In this document: one piece after another, positions 40,384-48,795 of the stretch | How the letters are laid out: every line of letters starts with the position of its first letter | How positions within the stretch are numbered: position 1 is the stretch's first letter | Source of the DNA: JAJRVM01 sp041752115 | GTDB taxonomy: Bacteria > Planctomycetota > Planctomycetia > Pirellulales > Pirellulaceae | Assembly (NCBI GenBank): GCA_041752115.1 | Contig: JBGSHS010000375.1 | Coordinates: forward strand, 62,001-126,000 | Direction: 5' to 3' | DNA length: 64,000 nucleotides | Made by a program: the position numbers and the translations under genes | The notes under the pieces: generated by a model | The model's input: only the letters and a program-made list of their open reading frames with translations | What the model was told of the DNA's origin: nothing | The model's database searches: none

Positions 40384-41292
40384 TTACGGCTTCAAGTGCC
40401 GGTCGAAAAACTCCCAGGTGGCGTCCCACGCTCTCTTGTTGAACTCCCCACCGAAGCCGTGCCCCTGGCCCTCGAATACAATCAGCGAATGTGAAGCTCC
40501 AGTCGCCTTCATCTTCTCGTCGAGCACCTTCGCTTGCTCGACCGGCACAAGAGCGTCCTGATCCCCGTGCAGCGTCAAGACAGGCGGGTCGTCGCTGCTG
40601 ACATAGGTGATCGGACTGGCAGCCTTGTATCGTTCGGCTGCCTAGGTTGGCGTGCCGCCCATAAACAGTCGGAAGATCCAAGCCACCGAACTCCTCTCAT
40701 AACAGAATACCATGTCCGTGGGACCGAAGACGTTGACGACCGCTTGCACTCGACTGGATTGCTCAGGATTCCCGCTGTCCCCCTCCAAGCCCGATGCGGG
40801 ATCGGTGAGCCCGACCAAGAGCGAAAGATGGCCACCTGCCGAACCACCCGTCACACCAATCCGGTTCGGATTGATGTGGTACTTTGTGGCGTTGGCCCGC
40901 AACCAGCGGATCGCCGCCTTGGCATCGTGGATCTGCGCTGGGAAGATGGGAGTGGCTGTAGTGGTCTCCTTCTTCGACTCGTCAAACTGCATCAGCCGAT
41001 AACCGATGGTCGCCGCCACGTAACCTCGTCTCGCCGCCTCTTGGATTTGTCCCCGATATCCCTGTCGGTTCCCCTGATACCAGCCACCGCCGTGGATGAA
41101 GACGATTGCCGGAAACGACCCATCGCCCTGTGGTCGAGCCAAATCGAGTTTCAATTCCGTGTCGCCAGCCTTTCCGTAAGTGATGTTCTCTTCGATGACG
41201 ATATCGGCACACAGGGCAACGTTCCCTGCCAGCCAAAGAATTCCGAGAACCACGAACAGCTTGGCAATCAGGGCACAATTGGTCGATCTCAC
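40384..41292 (-). pseudogene. Secreted BD-FAE-like esterase with in-frame stop
   Basis: This is the close relative of the esterase half of 1486-3075. GTG 41292 behind AAGGAG starts a signal peptide (KLFVVLGILWLAGNVALCAD), then come HGGGW, GGSAGGH and the rest, up to GGTPT. There a TAG at about 40642-40644 stops the frame. The following codons continue in the same frame without shift, including LHGDQDALVP (Asp) and GQGHGF (His), and end in FFDRHLKP. The stop thus removes two triad residues. Either the gene is freshly dead, or the base is an error, or the stop is read through. No DUF1080 follows. Confidence 0.85.
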
Positions 41293-41318
41293 TTCACGTC
41301 TCCTTCTGTGATCCGAGG

Positions 41319-42212
41319 CTACTGCTTCTTCCACGCCCGTAGGTATTCGACGCTGAACGTGGATGGCAAATCCTTGTCTTCGGGCATCCCAAACCACTCG
41401 GGCATCGTCTCGCTGTCGAAGATCAAGAAGAGCGGTTGGTGCCAGTGCGTGTTTTCCACCGAGCGGACGAGCACGCCATCGACGTAGTACTTGATCTCGT
41501 CCTTGCCCCAGTCCAGGCCGAAAACGTGGTAATCATCGGCGAACCGCCAGGGGGCTTCCCACACGCCGCCCACGCTCCAATGTTCCTTCTCGGTGGGCGT
41601 GCGGAAAACGTGGAGATTCATGTTGTACTTTCGTTCAAAGCCCTTGGCTTTACCACCGATCTCGAACACGTCGATCTCAGTCAACCAGCCAGGCGTATCC
41701 TCCACCTGGAACCAGAAGGAACTCGACCCACCGGAATTCATCGGCTTGGCCTTGACCTCGTAGTAGCCGTAGCCGGAACGGACCTTGGTGTGCAAAGCGG
41801 CGCTGGTGTAGTCCTTGTAGCCGAGCTTCTGATATTCCTCGGGCACCTCCTCCTTCCGCATCGTCAAGTGCAGCTTCCCCTCCGACACCGTTACGTTCTT
41901 GTCGCTGAACAGGGCGGGCTGGCGGCCTTTCCACCAGTACATGCCTCGGTTCCATTTGTTGAGGTCGAGATCCTGGCCTTCGAACTCGTCCGTCATCGGC
42001 TCGAACTTTTTCCAACCTCCCTTGTTCTCCTGGTCGGACAAGGGGCAAGCATCGGTGACGTGCTGGGGCGTTCCGCCCAGAGGGGCCGTGCGGTTCCAGA
42101 TCTTCGTGGGCCGCTTGTCGGCATCTGTTTGTGCCGATTTGCTGGTTTGTTCATCGGCGAAAAGGCCGTGAGCAAGGAGAAGCACAGTGGCCGTCGTGAT
42201 TATCGTTTGCAT
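41319..42212 (-). CDS. Secreted GH16 glycoside hydrolase
   Basis: The 297-residue protein has a signal peptide (TIITTATVLLLAHGLFAD) and a GH16 jelly roll. LTEIDVFEIGG holds the E-x-D-x-x-E catalytic set, with FWFQVEDTPGW before and YYVDGVLVRSVENTHWHQP after. GH16 enzymes cleave beta-1,3/1,4-glucans or galactans such as agar, laminarin or carrageenan; the sequence fits the agarase/porphyranase-like side, but that is inference. Its stop lies 26 bases before the esterase start, so the two form an operon that is repeated in decayed form at 1486-3172. Confidence 0.9.
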   Translation of the reverse strand: MQTIITTATVLLLAHGLFADEQTSKSAQTDADKRPTKIWNRTAPLGGTPQHVTDACPLSDQENKGGWKKFEPMTDEFEGQDLDLNKWNRGMYWWKGRQPALFSDKNVTVSEGKLHLTMRKEEVPEEYQKLGYKDYTSAALHTKVRSGYGYYEVKAKPMNSGGSSSFWFQVEDTPGWLTEIDVFEIGGKAKGFERKYNMNLHVFRTPTEKEHWSVGGVWEAPWRFADDYHVFGLDWGKDEIKYYVDGVLVRSVENTHWHQPLFLIFDSETMPEWFGMPEDKDLPSTFSVEYLRAWKKQ

Positions 42213-42385
42213 ACGCTGATTCTCCCTGAAGGCTGTCAGCCGCCTCTGCCACCCAATTGCCGAACAAGGTCCACTTTGAGATCAAATGCCTCGGCAACAG
42301 GTACGGGCCGTCTGTCGCTGCCCTCGACGCTACCTTCGTTCGTCCAGAGGAACAGACAGAAGTTGAAGCATCGGTCGCCGGGCAA

Positions 42386-42940
42386 TTACCTCACAATCCT
42401 CATCTTGCTCAATGGACACCAACCATCGTCGGCACGTCCCTTGATCGCAAGCTGCACCATGGGCTTGGTATCTTCCTGGCCGACGACGGCAAGCGACAAA
42501 GTGTAGGTTCCCGGCGACAAATCACCGGGCAGGTTGATGGTGTCGGCAACCTCGACAATCTTGCCGGGCGGCAAGTCGGCGGGCTCCTTGAAGAACTCCT
42601 CCGTGAACAGCTCAATAGAGCCGGGAAGCCACTGGTCTACAGTGAGCTTCCCCACGAAAACCTTGGCGTGACCCTGATCACTTGAAAGTCGGTACGCCAC
42701 ACGGTACGGCTTGTAGCACGGAGCGGAACCCACATTCTGCCACTTCATCGCTAACCGGATATCGGTCCCTGGCTGAGCGTTCGATGGATGGCTCAGTTCC
42801 TTCAACACCAGCCGGTAACCCAGCCTTCGCAGGAACCGCTCCAATTCTTGGCGGAATTGTTCGTCGTCGGGCAACCGGCCAGACTTACCGCTGAACGAAC
42901 TGCCGTGAACGGCCAACAGTGAATGAGGGTTCCTGCACAT
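42386..42940 (-). pseudogene. DUF4832 protein, C-terminal fragment
   Basis: The 184-codon frame matches the C-terminal part of DUF4832/glycosidase-like proteins: RFLRRLGYRLVLKELSHP, RLAMKWQNVGSAPCYKPYRV, and TYTLSLAVVG near the end. The catalytic N-terminal barrel is missing and the first ~20 residues look unrelated. It lies directly after the SGNH gene on the same strand, likely by deletion. Confidence 0.7.
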
Positions 42941-42955
42941 TGTCTGGCCTCGTGT

Positions 42956-43792
42956 CTAGTCTCGCATTCGCTGAGCCTGTGGAAGGTGTTCCGGCCACAG
43001 GCCAGTGATTACCGTGAATTCCTCGTCGGCGATGATCTTCACGCCGTTGGCGTTGGGATGATTGTCGGAAAACCAGCCCGGCACATCCTTCATTTCATCG
43101 TCCTTGGAACCATCCAGAATCCGCTTGCCAAATTTCTCCATCGACAACTGCTGATCTCGGATGCGCTGGTCCCAGTTGCCAGCCTCCGTTTCCCTCTTCT
43201 TCCGCTTGTAGATCTCGACCAGTGGATATTTCCGTTCCTTGGCGAGTTGCCTGACGATATCCCACACGGCGTTCATTCTCTCGTTCAGCTTCACGCTGGT
43301 CTCGGGATCGGCAGCGTGGTGCTTTGGATCAACCCAAGTATTTGTCTCCAGAGCGATCTGAACGCCGGGATAATCCTTCGCCAAGAGATCACAGAACTCT
43401 TCGAGGTGTCGCTTGAATTCAACTGGCTCACAATGTTTCTGGTCGTTGTGGCCGTAACGGATCAAGGCGATGTCGATTTGCGGGATTCTGTCTTTCACGG
43501 CCTTCTTGTAGCGGCCTGAGTCGAGGAACTGGCGAATGTAGTCGCCACCGGCTGCGACGTTGTGGCTGACAATGCTCTCGTTTTCGTAAAACGCCGAGAG
43601 CCGTTCGTTGAGCACGGCCTCGACTCGCTGCTCCGCAGGGAGGTAGCTGGTTATGCATGTACTGTCGCCGAAATGGACGATGACTGCCTCGGCTTTGTCC
43701 GTGCGGCGGCCGGCGATTGAAGTGGTGGTCTCGGAGGCCAGCGTTGGCAAACTCAAGAGGGACAACAAGACAGCAACGTGAAGTCGTAACAT
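42956..43792 (-). CDS. Secreted SGNH/GDSL hydrolase
   Basis: The 278-residue protein has a signal peptide (HVAVLLSLLSLPTLASE) and the SGNH blocks: VHFGDSTCITS (nucleophile Ser), NVAAGGDYIRQFL (Gly), IRYGHNDQK (Asn) and WFSDNHPNANG with D-x-x-H. Such enzymes deacetylate or de-esterify carbohydrates. ATG 43792 fits the signal peptide better than 43807. It is divergent from the GH16 gene at 43893. Confidence 0.88.
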   Translation of the reverse strand: MLRLHVAVLLSLLSLPTLASETTTSIAGRRTDKAEAVIVHFGDSTCITSYLPAEQRVEAVLNERLSAFYENESIVSHNVAAGGDYIRQFLDSGRYKKAVKDRIPQIDIALIRYGHNDQKHCEPVEFKRHLEEFCDLLAKDYPGVQIALETNTWVDPKHHAADPETSVKLNERMNAVWDIVRQLAKERKYPLVEIYKRKKRETEAGNWDQRIRDQQLSMEKFGKRILDGSKDDEMKDVPGWFSDNHPNANGVKIIADEEFTVITGLWPEHLPQAQRMRD

Positions 43793-43892
43793 ATTGGCTC
43801 TCCACATGTTGGATCGTCCCCGATTCTATCAACCGGGATTGCCGGGTGGTAGAATGTGCGGCGTCAGCCCTCATTCCACGGAGAAGATCGCC

Positions 43893-44666
43893 ATGAAAAC
43901 GCTTCTGCCGCTCCTGATCCTCGGACTGCTGGCCCTCTCTGCGAGGGGCACGGAACCGGACGATCAACTTCCACCTGCTCCCCACGGGAAATCGTTGAAG
44001 CTCATCTGGCACGATGAATTTGACGGCGACAAACTCGATGAGTCGAAGTGGGAACCACGACCAGATGGCAAGCGGAAGGGGGGCTGGTGGAGCGCCAGAG
44101 CGATTTCGCTGGATGGCGATGGCCACCTCGTCATCACGACCTTCATGGACGGCGACAAGCCAACAGATGGCTGCGTATGGACCAAGGGTAAGTTCGAGCA
44201 CGCCTTCGGCTATTACGTCACACGAGTGAAGTTTCAAAGAGAGCCAGGGCACTGGTCAGCATTCTGGATGAACGGCGACGGCATCGGAAAGGTCGGCGAC
44301 GGAGGCCGGGATGGCACCGAAATCGACATCATGGAGAAACCGTGGCTTGACGACCGAGTGCAACATACCTTCCACTGGGACGGTTACGGCAATGACCACA
44401 AATCGGAAGGCAAAGTCGTCAAGATTCCCGGTGTGATGGATGGCTGGCATACATTCGGGCTGCTTTGGATGCCCGATGAATACGTCTTCTACGTGGATGG
44501 CAAGGAAACGTGGCGAAGCAAAGCGGGCGGCGTCTGTCAGGTGCCTCAGTACATGCTGCTGAGTGACGAAATCGGGCCGTGGGCCGGGGACATCTCGAAG
44601 GCCAAGCTACCGGACCAGTTCGTGGTGGACTACGTGCGGGTTTACGATCTTGTGGATGTCGATTAG
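43893..44666 (+). CDS. Secreted GH16 glycoside hydrolase (second)
   Basis: The 257-residue protein has a signal peptide (LLPLLILGLLALSARG) and a GH16 core: LIWHDEFDGDKLDESKWEPR, FEHAFGYYVTRVKFQ, GTEIDIMEKPW with E-x-D-x-x-E near residues 143-148, WHTFGLLWMPDEYVFYVDG and the final FVVDYVRVYDL. It is a different subfamily from 41319-42212 and typical of laminarinase/agarase-like enzymes. AGAAGATCGCC precedes the ATG. The 232 bases after it (44667-44898) hold no supported gene. Confidence 0.9.
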   Translation: MKTLLPLLILGLLALSARGTEPDDQLPPAPHGKSLKLIWHDEFDGDKLDESKWEPRPDGKRKGGWWSARAISLDGDGHLVITTFMDGDKPTDGCVWTKGKFEHAFGYYVTRVKFQREPGHWSAFWMNGDGIGKVGDGGRDGTEIDIMEKPWLDDRVQHTFHWDGYGNDHKSEGKVVKIPGVMDGWHTFGLLWMPDEYVFYVDGKETWRSKAGGVCQVPQYMLLSDEIGPWAGDISKAKLPDQFVVDYVRVYDLVDVD

Positions 44667-44898
44667 CTCATTTACCAAGACGGCACGCTGGCGGAAGCGT
44701 CGGTCGAGCAGTTGCACCGGCTGTCGTCGTGTGGCGAGATTAGAAGCAATAGCACTCTATCCGAACCGTGAGCAAGATGCAGCAATGGCTGCAATTGAAT
44801 CAGGTGGGCGTGATGACCGACTGGAAGCCGGGCAAGAGCAAGTAGGTGCGTCTGAAAAAACCACCTCGGCGCAGCGAACAAAGGAGAGGACAGCCAGA

Positions 44899-45387
44899 AT
44901 GGCCGAACAGGACGTAGAATTCACAGCCCAACGGAGGATCATGATTGCTGCGCAACACCTGCTGGCTCCACCCGACAAAGTGTTTCCGCTTCTTTGTCCC
45001 AAACGGGAATACGACTGGATCGAGCCCTGGAAATGCCGAATGGTCCACTCCGAGTCGGGCTTTGCGGAACTGGACTGCATCTTCGTCACCGACTTCCCGA
45101 ACGACGGCGAAAACGTGTGGGTCGTGAGCGTGTACCGACCCAGCGAGGAAATCCAGTTCGTGCGGTTCAATGGGCGACGAGTGATCCGGTACCGCATCAC
45201 GTTGACCGACAACGGCGATGGGACCACGGAGGCCGAGTGGAAACAGATCATCGCCGGATTGAACGAGGAAGGCAACCGACTGCTGGAAGGGCTGACCGAC
45301 GAAGCGTACCGGCAGGAAATTACTGTGCTGGAGCGGCTGCTCAATCACTACCTGACTACCGGCGAAATGCTCAGGGGTGGCGTATGA
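44899..45387 (+). CDS. SRPBCC/START-like protein
   Basis: The 162-residue cytoplasmic protein shows the SRPBCC pattern: LLAPPDKVFPLLCPKREYDW, ELDCIFVTDFPNDGENVW, YRITLTDNGDGTTEAEWKQI and a long last helix. It binds a hydrophobic ligand of unknown nature. AAGGAG lies 12 bases before ATG 44899, a little far. Its stop overlaps the start of the double-GNAT gene (ATGA), so they are translated together. Confidence 0.8.
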   Translation: MAEQDVEFTAQRRIMIAAQHLLAPPDKVFPLLCPKREYDWIEPWKCRMVHSESGFAELDCIFVTDFPNDGENVWVVSVYRPSEEIQFVRFNGRRVIRYRITLTDNGDGTTEAEWKQIIAGLNEEGNRLLEGLTDEAYRQEITVLERLLNHYLTTGEMLRGGV

Positions 45388-46358
45388 ACGTCGGAACCAC
45401 CACGACCGATGATGCCCCGAGCATCCTTGCCCTCCAGCATCTTGCCTACCAGACGGAAGCCGCAAGGTACGACGACAACACCCTTCCACCGCTGCTGGAA
45501 ACCCTGGCGGACCTGCTCGCCCGGTTTGGAGATCGGCGTTTTTTGAAGGCAGTCGAGGACGACCAAATCATCGGATCGGTGAGGGGCTTTCAGGAAGGCG
45601 ACACCTGCTTTGTCGAGCGGTTGATCGTCCATCCTGATTACCGACGCCGGGGCATCGGTACAACCCTGCTCACCGAGATCGAGGCCCTCTTCCCCACGGC
45701 TCGCCGTTTCGAGCTATTCACGGGCACGAAGAGCGAAAGCAACATCCGACTGTACGAGCGGCTCGGCTATCGGGCGTTCCGCCAGGAGTGGGTCAACGAG
45801 AAGGTCACCTTGGTCTTCATGGAGAAGGCCGTGCCTCGCCTTACGATCCGGCTGGATCGGCTGGAACTCGTCGCTGCCAACAAGGAAATGCTGGAGGCTG
45901 AAGAGGACTTGGAGCGGCTCGGCCATCACATGCGAGCCGATGTCCCGGCAAACTGGCCAACCCCACTGTACGACAGCGATGCCCGGCAGCACTTCCTTCG
46001 TGTCGTGAGCGAGAACCGGGATGCGGTCGGATGGACGGCGTGGTACATCGTGCTAGTCGATGGCACGGGGAAGAGAACGTTGATCGGCGCTGTCGGTGCG
46101 TGTGGCCTGCCGGACAGCGATGGCAAGATCGTGATCGGTTATTCGCTCCTCGGCCAGTTCCACGGCACAGGTTACGCCACCGAAGCCCTGCGTGGTTTCC
46201 TCAATTGGGCCAAGCGGGAGCCTTCTCTGCGAAAGGTAGTTGCCGACACCTTTCCGCACCTCACGGCGTCCATCCGGGTGCTGGAAAAGAACGGCTTCGT
46301 TCGCTCTGGAGCAGGAACGGATGAAGGCTCGATCCGATTCGAGTTGTCGGTTCGGTGA
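45384..46358 (+). CDS. Double-GNAT acetyltransferase
   Basis: The 324-residue protein has two GNAT domains. The first (~1-145) has VERLIVHPDYRRRGIGTTLL and NIRLYERLGYRAF. A linker around residues 148-185 contains VPRLTIRLDRLEL. The second (~150-324) is RimJ-like, with GKIVIGYSLLGQFHGTGYAT and ASIRVLEKNGF. Both acetyl-CoA sites look intact. Targets could be a small molecule and a protein N-terminus. The linker piece is duplicated, isolated, at 433-535. Confidence 0.88.
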   Translation: MNVGTTTTDDAPSILALQHLAYQTEAARYDDNTLPPLLETLADLLARFGDRRFLKAVEDDQIIGSVRGFQEGDTCFVERLIVHPDYRRRGIGTTLLTEIEALFPTARRFELFTGTKSESNIRLYERLGYRAFRQEWVNEKVTLVFMEKAVPRLTIRLDRLELVAANKEMLEAEEDLERLGHHMRADVPANWPTPLYDSDARQHFLRVVSENRDAVGWTAWYIVLVDGTGKRTLIGAVGACGLPDSDGKIVIGYSLLGQFHGTGYATEALRGFLNWAKREPSLRKVVADTFPHLTASIRVLEKNGFVRSGAGTDEGSIRFELSVR

Positions 46359-46420
46359 AAGGTGATCCTGCAAATGTCGAAATCTCTAGCTCAGTCGGCG
46401 CAGAACCAGGAAAGCAGACA

Positions 46421-48631
46421 ATGAGTCGAATCCGATACGTGCTTGTCTCCACGGCGATCTTGACAATGTTCGTTCATTTCGCCCTCGGCCAAGCCGCTGA
46501 ACCCAAGCCGCTCCCTCGGCTGCGGGTGAGCGACAACCACCGCTTCCTCGTGGCCGAGGATGGCAGGCCCTTCTTGTACCTTGCCGACACGGCCTGGGAG
46601 CTTTTCCATCAGCTCAATCGGGAGGAGGTCGAGAAGTATCTTGCCGACCGAGCCACAAAAGGCTTCAACGTGATCCAGGCCGTGGCCTTGGCGGAGTTGG
46701 ATGGACTGACCGTGCCCAACGCCTACGGCCACTTGCCGCTGGTGGACAAAACCGATCCCACTCGTCCTGCCATCACGGACGGTCTCAATAACGATTACTG
46801 GGACCATGTGGACGAGGTGATCGATCTGGCCGCTCGCAAAGGACTCTACATCGGTCTGCTTCCCACCTGGGGCAGGTACGTCACGTCCCATTGGGCCAAC
46901 GGCATCGTCGATGGAATCTTCCACCCGGTGAATGCCCAGCAATACGGGGAGTTCATCGGCAAGCGGTACAAGGACCGCACCAACATTATCTGGATCATTG
47001 GTGGCGACCGGGCGGCACCGACGAAGGAATCCCAGGCGATTTGGCGGGCGATGGCCAAGGGGATCGCCATCGGCGTCTCCGGGCGGGAAGACTACGATGC
47101 GGTGCTGATGACCTACCACACCTCGGGGCCGGGCCATGCCTCGGACTTCTTCCATGAAGATCCGTGGCTCGACTTCACCTCGATCCAGTCCAGCCACGGC
47201 GACCGCATCCTCAACTGGAAGATGATCGAGAAGGACTACGCCCGTCAGCCCGTCAAACCCGTGATCGACCTGGAGACGACCTATCCCGATGCGCTCATCG
47301 TGCAGGGTATGAAGCCGGGCAATGACGATCACGCCCGCCGCAGTGCCTATTGGTCGGTCTTCGCCGGGGCCTGCGGGCACACCTACGGCCACAACTCCAT
47401 CTGGCAGATGTGGGCTCCGGGACAAAAGCCGATCTTGAACCCCAAGAGCTACTGGTACGATGCCATCCAAGCTCCAAGTGCTGCCCAAATGGGTATTCTC
47501 CGAAAACTGATCGAGTCACGCTCGGTCCTCAGCCGGGTTCCCGATCAATCGCTTCTGGCCTGCGATCCAGGCGAAGGCATCGATCACCTCCGAGCGACAC
47601 GGGGTGACGGCTACGCCATGATCTACTCGCCAAATGGCCGGAGCTTCAAAGTCCACCTGGACCGGCTTTCAGGCAAGACTATCCGTGCGTCGTGGTTCGA
47701 TCCAAGGACCAGTTCTTCAAGGCTCGTGGAGGAGTTCACGAAGCAAGGGGATCGTGAGTTTGATCCACCGGGAGAACCAGACGTGGGCAACGATTGGGTG
47801 CTGTTGCTCGATGATGCCGACACACCGCCAGCGCCGGGCGGTGTTTCTGAAAAGCGTGATTCCACTCGCCAATCCGAACCGGGCGAGCAGCCCATCAAAT
47901 CGTTGGCGGTCGCCGAGCCGATCCGTTGCGAGAGTGTCTATCGAATGCACCTCCAGGGGATCTGTACCGATGACAAATCCCTCTTCTGGTCGTTCACCGA
48001 CGTGCTGGTCAAGACCGACACGAGCGGGCAGATCCTCAAGAAGGTGTCCGTGGCGAATCACCACGGAGATCTCTGTTACCTCGATGGGCGGATCTACGTT
48101 GCAGTCAACCTCGGGAAATTCAATGATCCGCAAGGAAATTCCGACTCGTGGGTTTACGTCTACCATGCCGAGAGCCTGTCGGAGGTGGCCCGGCACAGGG
48201 TTGCCGAGGTTTTCTACGGGGCGGGCGGCATCGGATGTCATGCTGGCCGGTTCATCGTCGTGGGTGGTCTTCCTCCGGGAATCGGAGAGAACTACGCCTA
48301 CGAGTACGACATGGACTTCAAGTTCGTCCGCAAGCACACGATCCAGAGCGGATACACGCTGATGGGCATACAGACGGCGACCTACTCGGGCGGCTATTGG
48401 TGGTTTGGCTGCTACGGGAAGCCGGAAATCCTGCTGAAGACAGACGAAGCATTCAAGCTGATCGGGAAGTACGAGTTGAATGTTTCGTTGGGGATTGTCG
48501 GCCAAGCTGACGGGAGCTTCCTGGTCGCCCGTGGGACATCAGAACCGGGAAAGGGGCACACGGCAACCATCTTCATCGCCGACGCCGATGCTAAGCAGGG
48601 GTTGGCCATTCGGGAGAGGCCGTTGCGGTGA
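46421..48631 (+). CDS. Secreted DUF4038 (GH140-like) hydrolase fused to a propeller
   Basis: The 736-residue protein has a signal peptide (TAILTMFVHFALGQAAE). Residues ~30-460 form a DUF4038 barrel with the collagen-binding-like end domain: FLVAEDGRPFLYLADTAWEL, NIIWIIGGDRAAP and WFDPRTSSSRLVEEF. DUF4038 includes apiosidases that act on pectin. After a linker near residue 480 comes a different domain of about 240 residues (MHLQGICTDDKSLFWSFTDV, GGIGCHAGRFIVVGGLPPG) that looks like a beta-propeller. The join looks in frame and stable. AGGAAAG precedes ATG 46421. Confidence 0.8.
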   Translation: MSRIRYVLVSTAILTMFVHFALGQAAEPKPLPRLRVSDNHRFLVAEDGRPFLYLADTAWELFHQLNREEVEKYLADRATKGFNVIQAVALAELDGLTVPNAYGHLPLVDKTDPTRPAITDGLNNDYWDHVDEVIDLAARKGLYIGLLPTWGRYVTSHWANGIVDGIFHPVNAQQYGEFIGKRYKDRTNIIWIIGGDRAAPTKESQAIWRAMAKGIAIGVSGREDYDAVLMTYHTSGPGHASDFFHEDPWLDFTSIQSSHGDRILNWKMIEKDYARQPVKPVIDLETTYPDALIVQGMKPGNDDHARRSAYWSVFAGACGHTYGHNSIWQMWAPGQKPILNPKSYWYDAIQAPSAAQMGILRKLIESRSVLSRVPDQSLLACDPGEGIDHLRATRGDGYAMIYSPNGRSFKVHLDRLSGKTIRASWFDPRTSSSRLVEEFTKQGDREFDPPGEPDVGNDWVLLLDDADTPPAPGGVSEKRDSTRQSEPGEQPIKSLAVAEPIRCESVYRMHLQGICTDDKSLFWSFTDVLVKTDTSGQILKKVSVANHHGDLCYLDGRIYVAVNLGKFNDPQGNSDSWVYVYHAESLSEVARHRVAEVFYGAGGIGCHAGRFIVVGGLPPGIGENYAYEYDMDFKFVRKHTIQSGYTLMGIQTATYSGGYWWFGCYGKPEILLKTDEAFKLIGKYELNVSLGIVGQADGSFLVARGTSEPGKGHTATIFIADADAKQGLAIRERPLR

Positions 48632-48795
48632 GCACTCGCACTTGCCGAAGCTGCATTCCACCGCTTGTCTGTGGGACCGGGCACAGCGAAGGAGGTACAC
48701 ACAGGGCCGAAGAGTGCCCGAGAAACCGGGCAAAAGTGCGTTGTCGAAGGGGCTCATGAAATGAAACCGTCAACCTCGTGGGTGAGGTCATAACG

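Noticed and set aside
44882..44892. An 11-base match to the tRNA-Ser 3' end (GGAGAGGACAG) as a second att site
   Set aside because: Too short, and it contains the ribosome binding site of the SRPBCC gene; chance is sufficient.
44667..44898. Decayed gene between GH16 and SRPBCC
   Set aside because: A short frame (LIYQDGTLAEASVEQLHRLS) looks faintly protein-like, but no start, end or family can be given.
46391..47488. A 365-codon minus-strand frame
   Set aside because: It is the shadow of the DUF4038 gene, with Gly/Val/His-biased composition and no domain.
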